DNA of 64,000 bases from Paenibacillus sp. W2I17 (GCF_030815985.1 NZ_JAUSXM010000001.1:5766001-5830000); one strand, 5' to 3'; shown: positions 26,162 through 34,910, counted from the first letter of the stretch. Program-made: numbers and translations. Notes: a model not told the origin generated them from the sequence alone.

Positions 26162-26372
26162 GTACAGAATCCTCATTTTCGATTCGCGAAGATTTTGTCG
26201 TAATTAAGTGAAAAAGCTCAGTTTAAGGAAGTGAAATGGCAATTAATTGTGCAAATTATAGTTAGAAATACCCAACTTTGCCGTTGTTTGTTGAATGAGC
26301 ACATATGATGTCATATAATGAGTCGTAAGTCCTTGATGTATAGGACTATAAGCATATAAGGAGAGTGTTAAT

Positions 26373-26783
26373 ATGAAAATTGATGAGCTTTCATTAGCGA
26401 GACAGTTGGATCTGGTATTCAAAGAACTTGATCATGAGTTATCAGGATTAGATTCAGGGGTAGTTTTTGTGCAAATACGAAACAACGTAATTGGGAAATT
26501 TGGTATTCGACATAATCCGATAGCTGGACGAGATGGGCAGATGGATGTGGAGGAAGGGGGGTTAAACGAAACCCAGAGAACTTCTTTCCGGGCAATGGCA
26601 CTGGAGACGTTGAAATTCAAACGCAATTGGACGCATGGCGAAATATCGTACGACTTCACAGTAAGACAAGGTATGATTTTGGTAGATGCAACGATGGAGT
26701 CTAATTACAATATGGCGAGCCTGATGATTCGTTACCCTAGAACCAATACATACAAGGATTCAGATGTGGAGTCGACCTCATAA
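26373..26783 (+). CDS. hypothetical protein, 136 aa
   Basis: A soluble protein of mixed alpha/beta composition, beginning MKIDELSLARQLDLVFKELD. It has no membrane helix or cysteine, and no motif I can name. GGAGAG lies 8 bases before the ATG and a terminator follows the stop, so it seems a true single gene. The downstream neighbour is a spore SASP gene on the other strand. Function unknown. Confidence 0.7.
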   Translation: MKIDELSLARQLDLVFKELDHELSGLDSGVVFVQIRNNVIGKFGIRHNPIAGRDGQMDVEEGGLNETQRTSFRAMALETLKFKRNWTHGEISYDFTVRQGMILVDATMESNYNMASLMIRYPRTNTYKDSDVESTS

Positions 26784-26798
26784 TTATCTGCACAAGAG

Positions 26799-26829
26799 AA
26801 AGCGGCACTTCCGAAGAAGGCCGCTTTTT
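26799..26829. terminator. bidirectional terminator between hypothetical gene and SASP
   Basis: AAAGCGGC...GCCGCTTTT stem with an inner TTC/GAA pairing, T-run on the plus strand and an A-rich 5' side that would serve the convergent SASP gene. Confidence 0.75.
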
Positions 26830-26867
26830 ACTTTTGGATTGCTTAGGCTCAAGCAATAATTACGAGC

Positions 26868-27101
26868 TTACGAACGACCCGATAATTGCTGCTCAGCGAT
26901 TTGTACCAGACGTTTAGTGATGTATCCACCCAGAGAACCTGTCTCACGAGAAGTATAGTTACCGTAGTAACCATCTTGTGGAATAGTTACACCCAGCTCT
27001 TGTGCAGCTTCAATTTTCAATTGTTGCAATGCTGCAGTTGCTTGGGGAACAACCAGGTTGTTGGAGCGGCTACCGCTACCTTGGTTTTGACCTCCGTACA
27101 T
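26868..27101 (-). CDS. alpha/beta-type small acid-soluble spore protein
   Basis: A 77-residue DNA-coating spore protein. It has both diagnostic segments: 'LKIEAAQELGV' with the germination-protease site just before it, and 'GSLGGYITKRLVQIAEQQL' near the C-terminus. Such proteins saturate spore DNA and protect it from UV and heat, and are degraded on germination. I use ATG 27101 behind AAGGAGGTGA. A SigG-type promoter is visible upstream. It is almost identical to the second SASP at 30298. Confidence 0.95.
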   Translation of the reverse strand: MYGGQNQGSGSRSNNLVVPQATAALQQLKIEAAQELGVTIPQDGYYGNYTSRETGSLGGYITKRLVQIAEQQLSGRS

Positions 27102-27131
27102 ATGTGTCACCTCCTTATGGCTTGGTGATGT

Positions 27132-27161
27132 TAGTATGGTTAGAGAATAAGGAAATATACA
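27132..27161 (-). promoter_or_regulatory. SigG (forespore) promoter of the SASP gene
   Basis: Read on the minus strand, TGTATA and CATACTA are separated by 17 bases. CATACTA is the consensus SigG -10 and TGTATA differs from TGAATA in one base. It lies about 30 bases before the SASP start. Confidence 0.75.
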
Positions 27162-27211
27162 TGATATGGCGTAAGGGAAAATATGGATAAATATCAGTGC
27201 ACAGGACACAT

Positions 27212-27238
27212 AAAAAAGCCGACCCGATGCGGGTCGAC
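27212..27238 (-). terminator. terminator after the aldose epimerase gene
   Basis: On the minus strand GTCGACCCGCATCGGGTCGGC followed by six T residues forms a compact intrinsic terminator about 70 bases beyond the epimerase stop. Confidence 0.8.
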
Positions 27239-27306
27239 AAGTTGTATTTGGATATCAAAATATAGGGTGATATGCGTAAAAGCAAAATAGAGTATGATCA
27301 GCTCGT

Positions 27307-28281
27307 TTAGTCTGTAGGAGGTATAACCTCAATACGTGTAAATAACTCAACAGGCTGTTCCGGTTCCAAGCGAATCAACCCCGTTTGTTCATCCGATAAA
27401 GCCAAATTAGGTGCATCCGGGAGCCAAGTATACGGTTCAATGCACAAAAACTGATCGGATTCACCTTTGGTAAAGAGAACCCAATGTTTGAAAAATGCTT
27501 CATCTGCTGAATATTTCAATGTATATCCATCTTGCCTGCGTAAGTAAGCCGTAGCCGGTTCACCTTCGGTAGCTTTCAACAAAGTATCCCAGTTACGTCC
27601 CTGCAAATTGATGCCTTCGTTCAGAGCAGACCATTCACCCAGGGACTCCAATTCACCTGTCGGTAGTTGTTCTTCATTCTGTCCGTATATTCCGGAAACA
27701 GGCAGTTGCAGTGTCCAGTCGGCAGGTTTGCCGTCTAGCAAAAACCATGTATGATATCCCATCCCAAAAGGAGCAGGTGTTGAGCTCAGATTGGTGACTC
27801 GCAGACGCTGGCTAAATACAGCGTTTTGCAGACTGAACGTCATCTCAAGTTTCAGGGGAATCGGGAATTGAGCCATCCAATGCTCTTCATTTTCGGTCAG
27901 TAATTCAGTCGTAATTGCACAGCCGTCTTCATCTTCCTCAATGTCACTGACACACCAGGATTGGGTACGGTGGAGACCGTGAATATGGTTGTCATTCGCC
28001 GTGTTCTGATCGAACTGGTAACGAACGCCTTCATATTCGAATTGTCCACGATGAATGCGCCCTGGTGGAATTAGGAGAGGAACGCCAAAGTGGTACGGCT
28101 TCTGCAGATAAAAGGCAAGATCGTCTTCATCCGGACGGCGGACGACATCTCTGTCCTGCACTAAATCGCGAATAGAAATAATATTATTTCCAAGACGCGG
28201 CAGCAGGGTGATTTCCATTTCACGGCTATGTAGGATATACGTGTCGTAACCATTCCATTGGCCTTTGGTCACTTGTTTCAT
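27307..28281 (-). CDS. aldose 1-epimerase family protein
   Basis: A 324-residue galactose-mutarotase-like protein that would interconvert alpha and beta anomers of a sugar or sugar phosphate. Family signatures include 'GNNIISIRDLVQDRDVVRRP' near the N-terminus, 'NDNHIHGLHRTQSW' with the catalytic histidine, 'GMGYHTWFLL' with the second histidine and 'FLCIEPYTWLPDAPNL' with the catalytic glutamate. AAAAGGAG precedes the ATG at 28281. It is divergent from trpS. The exact sugar is unknown; it is closer to the general YihR/YphB-like group than to classical GalM. Confidence 0.88.
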   Translation of the reverse strand: MKQVTKGQWNGYDTYILHSREMEITLLPRLGNNIISIRDLVQDRDVVRRPDEDDLAFYLQKPYHFGVPLLIPPGRIHRGQFEYEGVRYQFDQNTANDNHIHGLHRTQSWCVSDIEEDEDGCAITTELLTENEEHWMAQFPIPLKLEMTFSLQNAVFSQRLRVTNLSSTPAPFGMGYHTWFLLDGKPADWTLQLPVSGIYGQNEEQLPTGELESLGEWSALNEGINLQGRNWDTLLKATEGEPATAYLRRQDGYTLKYSADEAFFKHWVLFTKGESDQFLCIEPYTWLPDAPNLALSDEQTGLIRLEPEQPVELFTRIEVIPPTD

Positions 28282-28463
28282 ATCGATGCTCCTTTTCCCA
28301 CTTGAAATCTGTCTGCAAGCAGTTGTGATGAAGCTACTGCTGCAGGCGTGTCGTTGTGTACATGCCAGCTATTTCCTGCGCTATTTCGTGTGAAGCAGGC
28401 AACAGGATAAGCAATTCCATCATAACAGATTTTGATGTCTCGGGTAAAAAAGTTCAACTCATT

Positions 28464-28492
28464 TTGACATTCGCGCCTGTGCGCATTAAGAT
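28464..28492 (+). promoter_or_regulatory. SigA promoter of the trpS T-box transcript
   Basis: TTGACA and TAAGAT spaced by 17 bases, about 30 bases before the first conserved T-box element. Confidence 0.65.
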
Positions 28493-28524
28493 GGAACTCT
28501 GAAAGCATTTATTAGAATTGAATG

Positions 28525-28812
28525 ACATGAAATCGATGACAGGGATAAGTAGGCCAAGAGAATCCTCTTCAGAAAGCCGGTGGTTGATGTGAACCGGTGT
28601 GAGCTCTTTACCGAATGGACCCTTGAGTGTAGGTTTGAACAGGTTAAGCCAGAGATGGGCTTGCCCCACTAGAGTCTGCCGTATAATCCACGTTACGGAA
28701 CAATGAAGGCATTTCTTCGGCATGACTTGATTCAGGGTCAGGAGCAATCGAAGAAAAGCGAATAAGGGTGGCACCACGGTCTCACGTCCCTTGCGGATGT
28801 GGGGCCTTTTTG
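28525..28812 (+). ncRNA. T-box leader, tryptophan-specific
   Basis: A T-box riboswitch that reads uncharged tRNA-Trp. Elements in order: the AGGGATAAGTAGGCCAAGAG stem I base at 28541-28560, a specifier loop ACCGAATGGACC with the TGG codon at 28616-28618, the antiterminator bulge GGGTGGCACCACGG at 28766-28779, and a terminator with stem arms 28778-28789 and 28795-28806 followed by T residues. Uncharged tRNA-Trp pairs with TGG and with the bulge and so prevents termination, allowing trpS expression. Confidence 0.92.
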
Positions 28813-28869
28813 CGTTCGCAGAGAATGGCAGGAGTTTTTTTATATACAATCAGGGAGGCGTTATGTGCA

Positions 28870-29862
28870 ATGAAAACAGTACTTTCAGGTATTCAGCCAA
28901 GCGGTAAGCTCACTTTGGGCAACTATATTGGTGCAATCAAAAATTTTGTAAAACTCCAGCATGACTATCAATGTCATTTCATGGTGGTTGATCTTCATGC
29001 CATCACCGTGGCTCAGGAGCCAGCAGCATTGCGTGAACAGTCGGAAGCAGTAGCTGCACTGTTTATTGCAGCAGGTATTGATCCTTCGAAATCTAACGTA
29101 TTTCTGCAATCCCATGTACCGCAGCACGCGGAATTGGGCTGGTTGATGACAACGCTGACCTCCATGGGTGAGCTAGAACGCATGACTCAGTTTAAGGATA
29201 AATCATCCGGTAAAGATTCCGTTGGTGCCGGACTGTTTGTGTATCCATCATTAATGGCGGCTGATATTTTATTATACAATGCTGACCTTGTACCAGTAGG
29301 TGAGGATCAGAAGCAGCATCTGGAACTGACACGTGATCTGGCAGGACGTTTTAACCACCGCTATGGGGAGTACTTTACCATTCCAGATCCGTATATCCCA
29401 CAGGTGGGTGCACGGGTAATGTCACTTGATGATGCCTCTTCGAAGATGAGCAAAAGTAACCCTAATGCTGGCAGCTATATTGCCCTGCTGGATCCGCCGG
29501 ATGTGATTCGCAAAAAAATCAGCCGTGCCACTACAGATTCGGGACGTGAAGTTGTATATGATCCGGCAAACAAACCGGAAGTCAGCAATCTGATGAGTAT
29601 CTACGCTGAATGTGCAGGTATGACGCTTAAGGAAGTAGCTGAGCGTTATGAAGGCAAGATGTACGGTCCATTCAAAAAGGAACTGGCTGAAGTGGTTGTA
29701 TCTGTAATTGAACCGCTACAACAACGATATAATGAGATTCGTGAATCTGGCGAATTGGCGGATGTTCTGGATACGTCAGCCCGTCGTGCAGAAGAAGTTG
29801 CTGCTCAAACGTTGGATGCAGTGAAAGAACGTATGGGATTTGTTCCGAGACGTAAACAGTAG
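28870..29862 (+). CDS. trpS: tryptophanyl-tRNA synthetase
   Basis: A 330-residue class I aminoacyl-tRNA synthetase that charges tRNA-Trp. 'SGIQPSGKLTLGNYIGAI' carries the HIGH-like motif (TLGN), and 'KMSKSN' near residues 193-198 is the KMSKS loop. 'VPVGEDQKQHLELTRDLA' is a TrpRS signature. I use ATG 28870, with GGGAGG upstream, because the 34 extra upstream codons overlap the T-box terminator. It is controlled by the T-box leader directly upstream. Confidence 0.96.
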   Translation: MKTVLSGIQPSGKLTLGNYIGAIKNFVKLQHDYQCHFMVVDLHAITVAQEPAALREQSEAVAALFIAAGIDPSKSNVFLQSHVPQHAELGWLMTTLTSMGELERMTQFKDKSSGKDSVGAGLFVYPSLMAADILLYNADLVPVGEDQKQHLELTRDLAGRFNHRYGEYFTIPDPYIPQVGARVMSLDDASSKMSKSNPNAGSYIALLDPPDVIRKKISRATTDSGREVVYDPANKPEVSNLMSIYAECAGMTLKEVAERYEGKMYGPFKKELAEVVVSVIEPLQQRYNEIRESGELADVLDTSARRAEEVAAQTLDAVKERMGFVPRRKQ

Positions 29863-29905
29863 TCCTGAACAAGATCTTCATTTCACGTAATGAATAGTTA
29901 ACATG

Positions 29906-29942
29906 AATAAAGAGGAGCCCTATTGAAGGACTCCTCTTTATT
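29906..29942. terminator. terminator after trpS
   Basis: AATAAAGAGGAG and CTCCTCTTTATT form a 12-bp perfect stem that can serve trpS and the convergent small membrane gene. Confidence 0.85.
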
Positions 29943-29976
29943 TGTGCGTTCATTATTGAACTATTAAATGACCTGC

Positions 29977-30177
29977 TCAAGAAGTGGGCTCTGAAGTAGC
30001 CGAGCGAACTTCCTGACGTTCTTTTTTGGCACGAATCACAAATCCCCAGCCAATGTTGGCAATGGACAGGACAAACAGTAGTGCAGCAAACCAACCGGAG
30101 TAGGAGATCATAATTGCTGAAACCGTTAACAAGATAATCGAAGAGAATGCGAACCATAAGGATAAGCCTTTACTCAT
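29977..30177 (-). CDS. small two-helix membrane protein (DUF5325/YlaF-like)
   Basis: A 66-residue protein with two hydrophobic helices, about residues 6-26 and 29-48, followed by a charged tail 'RAKKERQEVRSATSEPTS'. This size and layout resembles YlaF (DUF5325) of Bacillus, but the match is by shape only. GGAGG lies 8 bases before the ATG. Function unknown. Confidence 0.65.
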   Translation of the reverse strand: MSKGLSLWFAFSSIILLTVSAIMISYSGWFAALLFVLSIANIGWGFVIRAKKERQEVRSATSEPTS

Positions 30178-30246
30178 TGGGAAAAACCTCCATCTACAAA
30201 TTTAGTAAAACTCCGTATAACCTTTAGCCTACGAGCCATAATAATC

Positions 30247-30260
30247 TTGCAAGCTTGCAA
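30247..30260. promoter_or_regulatory. 14-bp palindrome before second SASP gene
   Basis: TTGCAAGCTTGCAA is a perfect palindrome located 38 bases before the SASP start and may be an operator or overlap the promoter. No known regulator is implied. Confidence 0.35.
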
Positions 30261-30297
30261 TTACATTACAGACACAGATTGAAGGGAGATTATAAAT

Positions 30298-30516
30298 ATG
30301 GCTCAAGGATCTCGTTCTAACAACTTGGTGGTACCTCAGGCAAATTCAGCACTGCAACAATTGAAAATCGAGGCTGCACAGGAACTGGGTGTAACTATCC
30401 CACAAGACGGTTACTACGGTAACTACACTTCCCGTGAAACAGGATCTTTGGGTGGATATATCACCAAACGTCTGGTACAAATCGCTGAGCAGTCTCTGGC
30501 TGGGTCTGGCAAATAA
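30298..30516 (+). CDS. alpha/beta-type small acid-soluble spore protein
   Basis: A 72-residue spore DNA-binding protein, nearly the same as the SASP at 26868 from 'GSRSNNLVVPQA' onward; it differs mainly at the N-terminus, where it lacks the Gly/Gln-rich start. 'LKIEAAQELGV' and 'GSLGGYITKRLVQIAEQ' are the diagnostic segments. GAAGGGAG precedes the ATG. The two genes are 3 kb apart and probably arose by duplication. Confidence 0.95.
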   Translation: MAQGSRSNNLVVPQANSALQQLKIEAAQELGVTIPQDGYYGNYTSRETGSLGGYITKRLVQIAEQSLAGSGK

Positions 30517-30551
30517 TTTATTTTAACCAACAGCAACAAAACAGGATAAAC

Positions 30552-30585
30552 AGAAAGCCCGGGGCGGAAACGCTCCGGGCTTTCT
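30552..30585 (+). terminator. terminator after second SASP gene
   Basis: AGAAAGCCCGG and CCGGGCTTTCT form an 11-bp stem with an inner GCG-GAAA-CGC hairpin. Confidence 0.8.
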
Positions 30586-30632
30586 CGCGTATCAGTTCCT
30601 ATGTCTGATTGTGCCTTGCCATGCTCACTTCG

Positions 30633-31613
30633 TCAAGGGCGTGCAGATAAAAGTTTTTTATCCATTTTCTCATCGCTTAACCAGCCTACATAGGTATCAA
30701 TCGTTTCAAAATTCCGATCCATCACAATTACAGCGACAAATGGATATTGTTTCCGGTGTCGATAACGTACATCTGCCCAGCGGACCTTGTAACCGGCAGG
30801 CAGTTCTTCAACCTCTGCCACCGCATAGGAGGTGAAATAGAGGAAGGCACTGACTTCCGGTGATTTGCGTGAAGCAGCAACGGCCGCATGAGTAGAAGAC
30901 GAGGCGTGCAGACTCCATACCAGATTAGAACCATCCATTTTACCGATCACATAACTGCCGTCCTCAACCCGTTTAACCACATGCCAGCGGTTCCAGGATA
31001 TCGTTGGAATGACGATGTATCTTGCCTGCTCTGGGCTGTTGTCGAGACGTCTAACTTTTCTGACCGCTTGTGCACGAGCAATCGTTCGCCAGATGTAATA
31101 TAAACCGGTCAAACTATACAACGTAACGAAGAGTGGTGCAGGGGCGATCAGATCAAAGGCCCATAACAAGATAGCTATGACATGTGTAGTGAATAGAAAC
31201 GGATCAAAAATATGAATGATGTTCCAGGCGATCCAGCGTTCCGTAAAAGGCCGGGCGGCTTGGGTTCCATAGGTGTTGAACAGATCGGTGAATACGTGAA
31301 AGCCTACGGCCACAGCGGTCCAGGTGGCAACGTGTCCAATAGGGACACCAGGGAATATCAGTGCAATGACGCCGGTGATGAGCAAAACCCATAACAGGAG
31401 AAATGGCAGAGAGTGTGACAAGCCCCGATGATTCCGAATGTAAAGCGAATTGCTTTTGAGACGTAACGCAGTATCGATGTCAGGGGCCTGGGAACCGGCG
31501 ATCGTGCCAACCATTACCGCAGCTGCAAGCATGGGACTAGCCGCGACAACAGGATCGACATAAGCCAGACCAGCTAAACCAATCCCCATGACAAAATGTG
31601 TAGAGGTATCCAT
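30633..31613 (-). CDS. membrane-bound metal-dependent hydrolase (YfhP/YdjM-like)
   Basis: A 326-residue protein whose N-terminal half belongs to the DUF457 metal-dependent hydrolase group with several membrane helices. 'STHFVMGIGLA' and 'GSQAPDID' supply a His and an Asp pair, and 'RNHRGLSHSL' carries the conserved HRGxxHS motif. 'HVFTDLFNTYGTQAARPF' is the last conserved block. A soluble C-terminal domain of about 130 residues follows. I start at ATG 31613 because AAAGGAG is just upstream. YfhP of B. subtilis is the likely relative. The substrate is unknown. Confidence 0.85.
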   Translation of the reverse strand: MDTSTHFVMGIGLAGLAYVDPVVAASPMLAAAVMVGTIAGSQAPDIDTALRLKSNSLYIRNHRGLSHSLPFLLLWVLLITGVIALIFPGVPIGHVATWTAVAVGFHVFTDLFNTYGTQAARPFTERWIAWNIIHIFDPFLFTTHVIAILLWAFDLIAPAPLFVTLYSLTGLYYIWRTIARAQAVRKVRRLDNSPEQARYIVIPTISWNRWHVVKRVEDGSYVIGKMDGSNLVWSLHASSSTHAAVAASRKSPEVSAFLYFTSYAVAEVEELPAGYKVRWADVRYRHRKQYPFVAVIVMDRNFETIDTYVGWLSDEKMDKKLLSARP

Positions 31614-32037
31614 AAACGTCTCCTTTGTGTGGTGTATCGTTCTAAGGCATATTACTTCTCTATCTAGGTGATACCCATATATAGTGTATAATATCCGTCT
31701 GTCAGGATGCAAAACATCCCTAATTTCAAAGTTATGACAATTTCCTGTGCCATACCCAATAAATGTACGTAGTTTGTCAAACTATTTTGGCATTTCCTAT
31801 GATAAACTTTATATCGAATACTGAGAAAAGTTGCGTCAGAGAATACGCGGTTGGTTATGTTACATAAATATTTATGGGCATTGTTCCTTTAAACCGTTAC
31901 AATAATATAGAATCTCATAAAAAGTAGGTTTCTTTGAATACATATGTCACAGTAGATGGATAAAGCGAAACGAACGTGATTTTGGATTCACATATGTATG
32001 CGTATTCATAAGAGGAGATACAGAAGGGACGAGGAAA
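31614..32037. other. intergenic region with palindromes upstream of the SCO gene
   Basis: No gene. It contains CATAAATATTTATG, a perfect 14-bp palindrome at 31863-31876, and a 9-bp inverted repeat TACATATGT/ACATATGTA at 31939-31947 and 31990-31998. Either could be an operator for the SCO gene. No standard terminator or RNA element is recognised. Confidence 0.45.
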
Positions 32038-32649
32038 ATGCTGAAAAAGTACAAATGGACATGGATGCTGCTCGGGCTCGCACTGATTATGGCTGTGTAT
32101 CTGATGTGGGGCACCGTATTTGCCAGTAAGGAAAAATTACCCGAGATTCGTGAAATCCAATCCTTTTCTATGGAAAATGTAGATGGCAGTACAGTATCCC
32201 TGGAGGATACGCAAGGGAAAGTCCGCTTGTTCTACTTTTATTTCACCAGTTGTCCGGATGTCTGCCCTATTACGACCTTTACGTTATCCCAGGTGCAGGA
32301 TCTGTTGAAAGAGGACGACACCTTTGGTAAAGATGTCTCATTTGTATCCATTTCATTCGACCCGAAAGTCGATACAAGAGAGAAGATTAAGACGTTTGCG
32401 GACCGCTTCCACGCGGATTATTCCGGATGGTACTTCTTGCGAGGGGATATGGACAAAACCAAACAGTTGGCCAGGGAATCATTCCAGATCCTGATCGATG
32501 GGGAGAGTAAGGATGATTTTGCCCATATGAACATGATCGGGCTGGTGGATGAGAACAACCAGCTGCGCAAGGTATATAACGCATTTAATACAGAGGACGT
32601 TGTGCCAGCTGTCATTGCCGAGGATATTCGCAATCTGATCAACGAATAA
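32038..32649 (+). CDS. SCO1/SenC family copper chaperone
   Basis: A 203-residue membrane-anchored thioredoxin-fold protein that delivers copper to the CuA centre of cytochrome c oxidase. One transmembrane anchor lies at residues 8-27. The Cu-binding CPDVC motif is at residues 72-76, and the third ligand is His163 in 'DFAHMNM'. The body ends with 'EDIRNLIN'. B. subtilis YpmQ (BsSco) is the likely orthologue. GACGAGG precedes the ATG. Confidence 0.9.
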   Translation: MLKKYKWTWMLLGLALIMAVYLMWGTVFASKEKLPEIREIQSFSMENVDGSTVSLEDTQGKVRLFYFYFTSCPDVCPITTFTLSQVQDLLKEDDTFGKDVSFVSISFDPKVDTREKIKTFADRFHADYSGWYFLRGDMDKTKQLARESFQILIDGESKDDFAHMNMIGLVDENNQLRKVYNAFNTEDVVPAVIAEDIRNLINE

Positions 32650-32670
32650 TCATCTGATCATCATACTGTA

Positions 32671-32714
32671 AAGGCTGCCTTCAGGTTGGATACCAACCCA
32701 AAGGCAGCCTTTTG
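32671..32714. terminator. bidirectional terminator between SCO and Toprim genes
   Basis: AAGGCTGCCTT and AAGGCAGCCTT arms with an inner GTTGG/CCAAC stem and T residues on the plus side. Confidence 0.8.
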
Positions 32715-32724
32715 GTATTTCATT

Positions 32725-33072
32725 TTAAAAGGAAGGATGTTCAGGGTATTGGATGTATGTCTCTAACCCGGCTTTCTCCAGCTGGGCAATGATATACTCA
32801 TCAGGTGTTCCTTCCACACCCGCATATCCTCGTCGTGTATACATCTGTACTGCATCCGGGAAAGCGTCCCGAAGTACACCTCTAATTTTTTTGCCGGAAC
32901 TATCATTATCCATAAATAAAAAGACTTCATCGTAACCGACTTGCTTGCGCAGGGTCTCCAGCTTGAGGGAATTAAGTGTTCCAAACGTACATAGAATGTT
33001 GATTTCAGGTCCAACCAGACGTTTCAGTTTGCTTCGGTCATTCTTACCTTCCACAATGACATGAATAGGCAT
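32725..33072 (-). CDS. Toprim domain protein (YusF-like)
   Basis: A 115-residue stand-alone Toprim domain. 'HVIVEGKNDRSKL' holds the catalytic glutamate and 'EVFLFMDNDSSGKKIR' the DxD pair, so metal-dependent nuclease or primase-type chemistry is possible. Small proteins of this kind (YusF, and the related RNase M5) act on RNA or DNA, but this one has no partner domain. I use ATG 33072 because AAGAGGTG stands just before it. Confidence 0.8.
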   Translation of the reverse strand: MPIHVIVEGKNDRSKLKRLVGPEINILCTFGTLNSLKLETLRKQVGYDEVFLFMDNDSSGKKIRGVLRDAFPDAVQMYTRRGYAGVEGTPDEYIIAQLEKAGLETYIQYPEHPSF

Positions 33073-33142
33073 GATATTCACCTCTTGTTCGAGAGCTTAT
33101 GTCGACATTCCCCGGGAAATGTTGCAGCGAAAATCGACTGAT

Positions 33143-33499
33143 TATATAAAATGGACTCCTTTCTTTACACTGTTCACCACGCGGACAGGAGCGCCTCTGA
33201 TTTCTAAATTCTTTTCACGTACTCAGGGTTTAATTTCTGATCAGGAGTGGCCGTTACGGTTACGGATCGTTCCTTCGATCGCTGTTGTCTCCAAATTTCT
33301 GATTAATTTTTAATAGGTTGAAATATGGAGACAAAGGCGAACGCTACCGCTTCTTCAAAATCGATTCCGTACCCTTCACTACTTCCAATGATCATACATA
33401 CCCAATGATGGTATTCAAGAAAAAGATGAAATCTAAAGAAGGCGCTGATGATCCCTAGGCCGCTCCGTTCGTGTGTAAAACGTTAGTCCATTTTATATA
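33143..33499. repeat. full-length copy of the dispersed repeat, 357 bp
   Basis: Perfect 15-bp terminal inverted repeats, TATATAAAATGGACT at 33143-33157 and AGTCCATTTTATATA at 33485-33499, followed inward by TTTACAC and GTGTAAA. The core (33251-33380) reads CGGTTACGGATCGTTCC, TCGATCGCTGTTGTCTCC, a hairpin, GGAGACAAAGGCGAACGCT and AATCGATTCCGT, and matches 13920-14062 in reverse. No open frame. This fills the Toprim-MFS gap. Confidence 0.75.
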
Positions 33500-33591
33500 G
33501 TTTAGCTGTAAATGGGGGAATGATGCAAAGCTAATGAAAATACTGGCCTAATTGCTGTCATAACAGTAGGGAAGAAGAGCTTGATACAGGC

Positions 33592-34767
33592 CTAATTCAA
33601 TATACTTTTCGGGTCGGACAGGGGAGCTTCGCGTCTGGATGTATAGTATGGAAGCAGCAGCATACCAATCATTAATAAAACAAAGGCGATGAAATAGGGT
33701 GATAACCCGACACGAAGTTGCCCGGCTGTGATGGGGCCGATGAAAGAGCCGATGGAAGTGGCGATGGATTGCAGTGAGAATATTCGGCCTAACCTGCTTC
33801 CTCCGCTCAGACGGATAAATAGGGTTGCCATGGCTGGAAAGATGATGCCTTTGGACATCCCGAGTACAAATAATACGGTGGACAACGGAACCTGCGGAAT
33901 GGCTGCCATCACAAAAAAACACAAGGACATTAACAGCACGCCCGCAACCAGACGCAGCTTGGGGGAATACCGGTTGAGGAATAACATGCTGAGTGTGAAG
34001 AGTGCCCCAATACTGATTATAGAGAACAGCAGTCCGGTAGACATGATGGACGATTGTCCTCCGCCCCGCAGGGGTAATTCGAAAAAGAGAATCCCTTGGG
34101 CACAGGCAATCACCAGAGGCAAGGCAAAGTATCGCCAGGACACCGGCAGGAATGCACTTGTGGCATCTGCTGGTGAAACGTCAGGTTTGGCAGGTTCAGT
34201 TACTCTCTCCTGCTGCTTGATGATACCGCGGGGCATGGTCATGAAAGCAATGACACCTGTGAGAATAAGCAGATAGCCCAGGCCTGAAAATGTAGCAGAG
34301 AATCCCATGGAACCCACAATGATCGCACCGGCTGCTGGCGATACCACAGACGCGAGGGTATGTACTACCCCGTGACCCGACATATACTTCCCCTGTTTCA
34401 CCGGATCGCTGGATAACTGTGCAAGCAGGGCGAGACATGCAGGAGACAGGAAGGCCAGTACAAAACCGCTGATGGAACGCAGCGCCAGCAGTTGCCATGG
34501 TGTCTGGACATAGGCTTGCAGGAGCAGGATGAATCCTGCACCGAGCAGACTGAATACAATGTAGCGGCGACTACCATGTTTATCGATTTGTGTTCCAGCA
34601 ATCAAATTGCCAGGAAGATGTGTTAAGGAATAGATGCCCATCATCCAGCCAATGAAAGTAGGGGCGGCTCCCAGCGAGATGGCAAAAGGAGTCAGAATGG
34701 GATACTGGGCGTGCAAATCAAATACGGCAAGGAACAAAAACAGGTATAGCCAGATGGCCGTTTTCAC
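33592..34767 (-). CDS. MFS transporter
   Basis: A 391-residue transporter with 12 hydrophobic helices of the major facilitator superfamily. The A-loop motif between helices 2 and 3 reads 'AGTQIDKHGSRRYIVF', close to the G-x-x-x-D-R-x-G-R-R pattern, and 'GRIFSLQSIATSIGSFIGPI' is helix 11-like. It is probably a drug or metabolite exporter. The ATG at 34767 has AAGGAGGGG just upstream. No regulator is adjacent, so the substrate is unknown. Confidence 0.85.
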   Translation of the reverse strand: MKTAIWLYLFLFLAVFDLHAQYPILTPFAISLGAAPTFIGWMMGIYSLTHLPGNLIAGTQIDKHGSRRYIVFSLLGAGFILLLQAYVQTPWQLLALRSISGFVLAFLSPACLALLAQLSSDPVKQGKYMSGHGVVHTLASVVSPAAGAIIVGSMGFSATFSGLGYLLILTGVIAFMTMPRGIIKQQERVTEPAKPDVSPADATSAFLPVSWRYFALPLVIACAQGILFFELPLRGGGQSSIMSTGLLFSIISIGALFTLSMLFLNRYSPKLRLVAGVLLMSLCFFVMAAIPQVPLSTVLFVLGMSKGIIFPAMATLFIRLSGGSRLGRIFSLQSIATSIGSFIGPITAGQLRVGLSPYFIAFVLLMIGMLLLPYYTSRREAPLSDPKSILN

Positions 34768-34910
34768 ATAAGCCCCTCCTTGTTAAGCGATGCATGTTCA
34801 AACTACAGGTCTTGAACGTGTTCCCCGTTCGCCCGGCAGAACCTCATGGTACTACTTGTACGCCCGGCGGGACGAACTTAGACCGTTTATTTTTAAGGGA
34901 GAGGGCTTAG

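Noticed and set aside
28278..28508. 76-codon frame on the minus strand before the aldose epimerase gene
   Set aside because: It overlaps the trpS promoter, has no ribosome binding site, and a minus-strand promoter-like TTTACC-18-TATGAT lies inside it. It is more likely the epimerase leader.
34796..34880. TGTTCAAA-containing stretch as a second MITE copy
   Set aside because: It shares only TGTTCAAA with the element at 23977; no matching inverted end was found.
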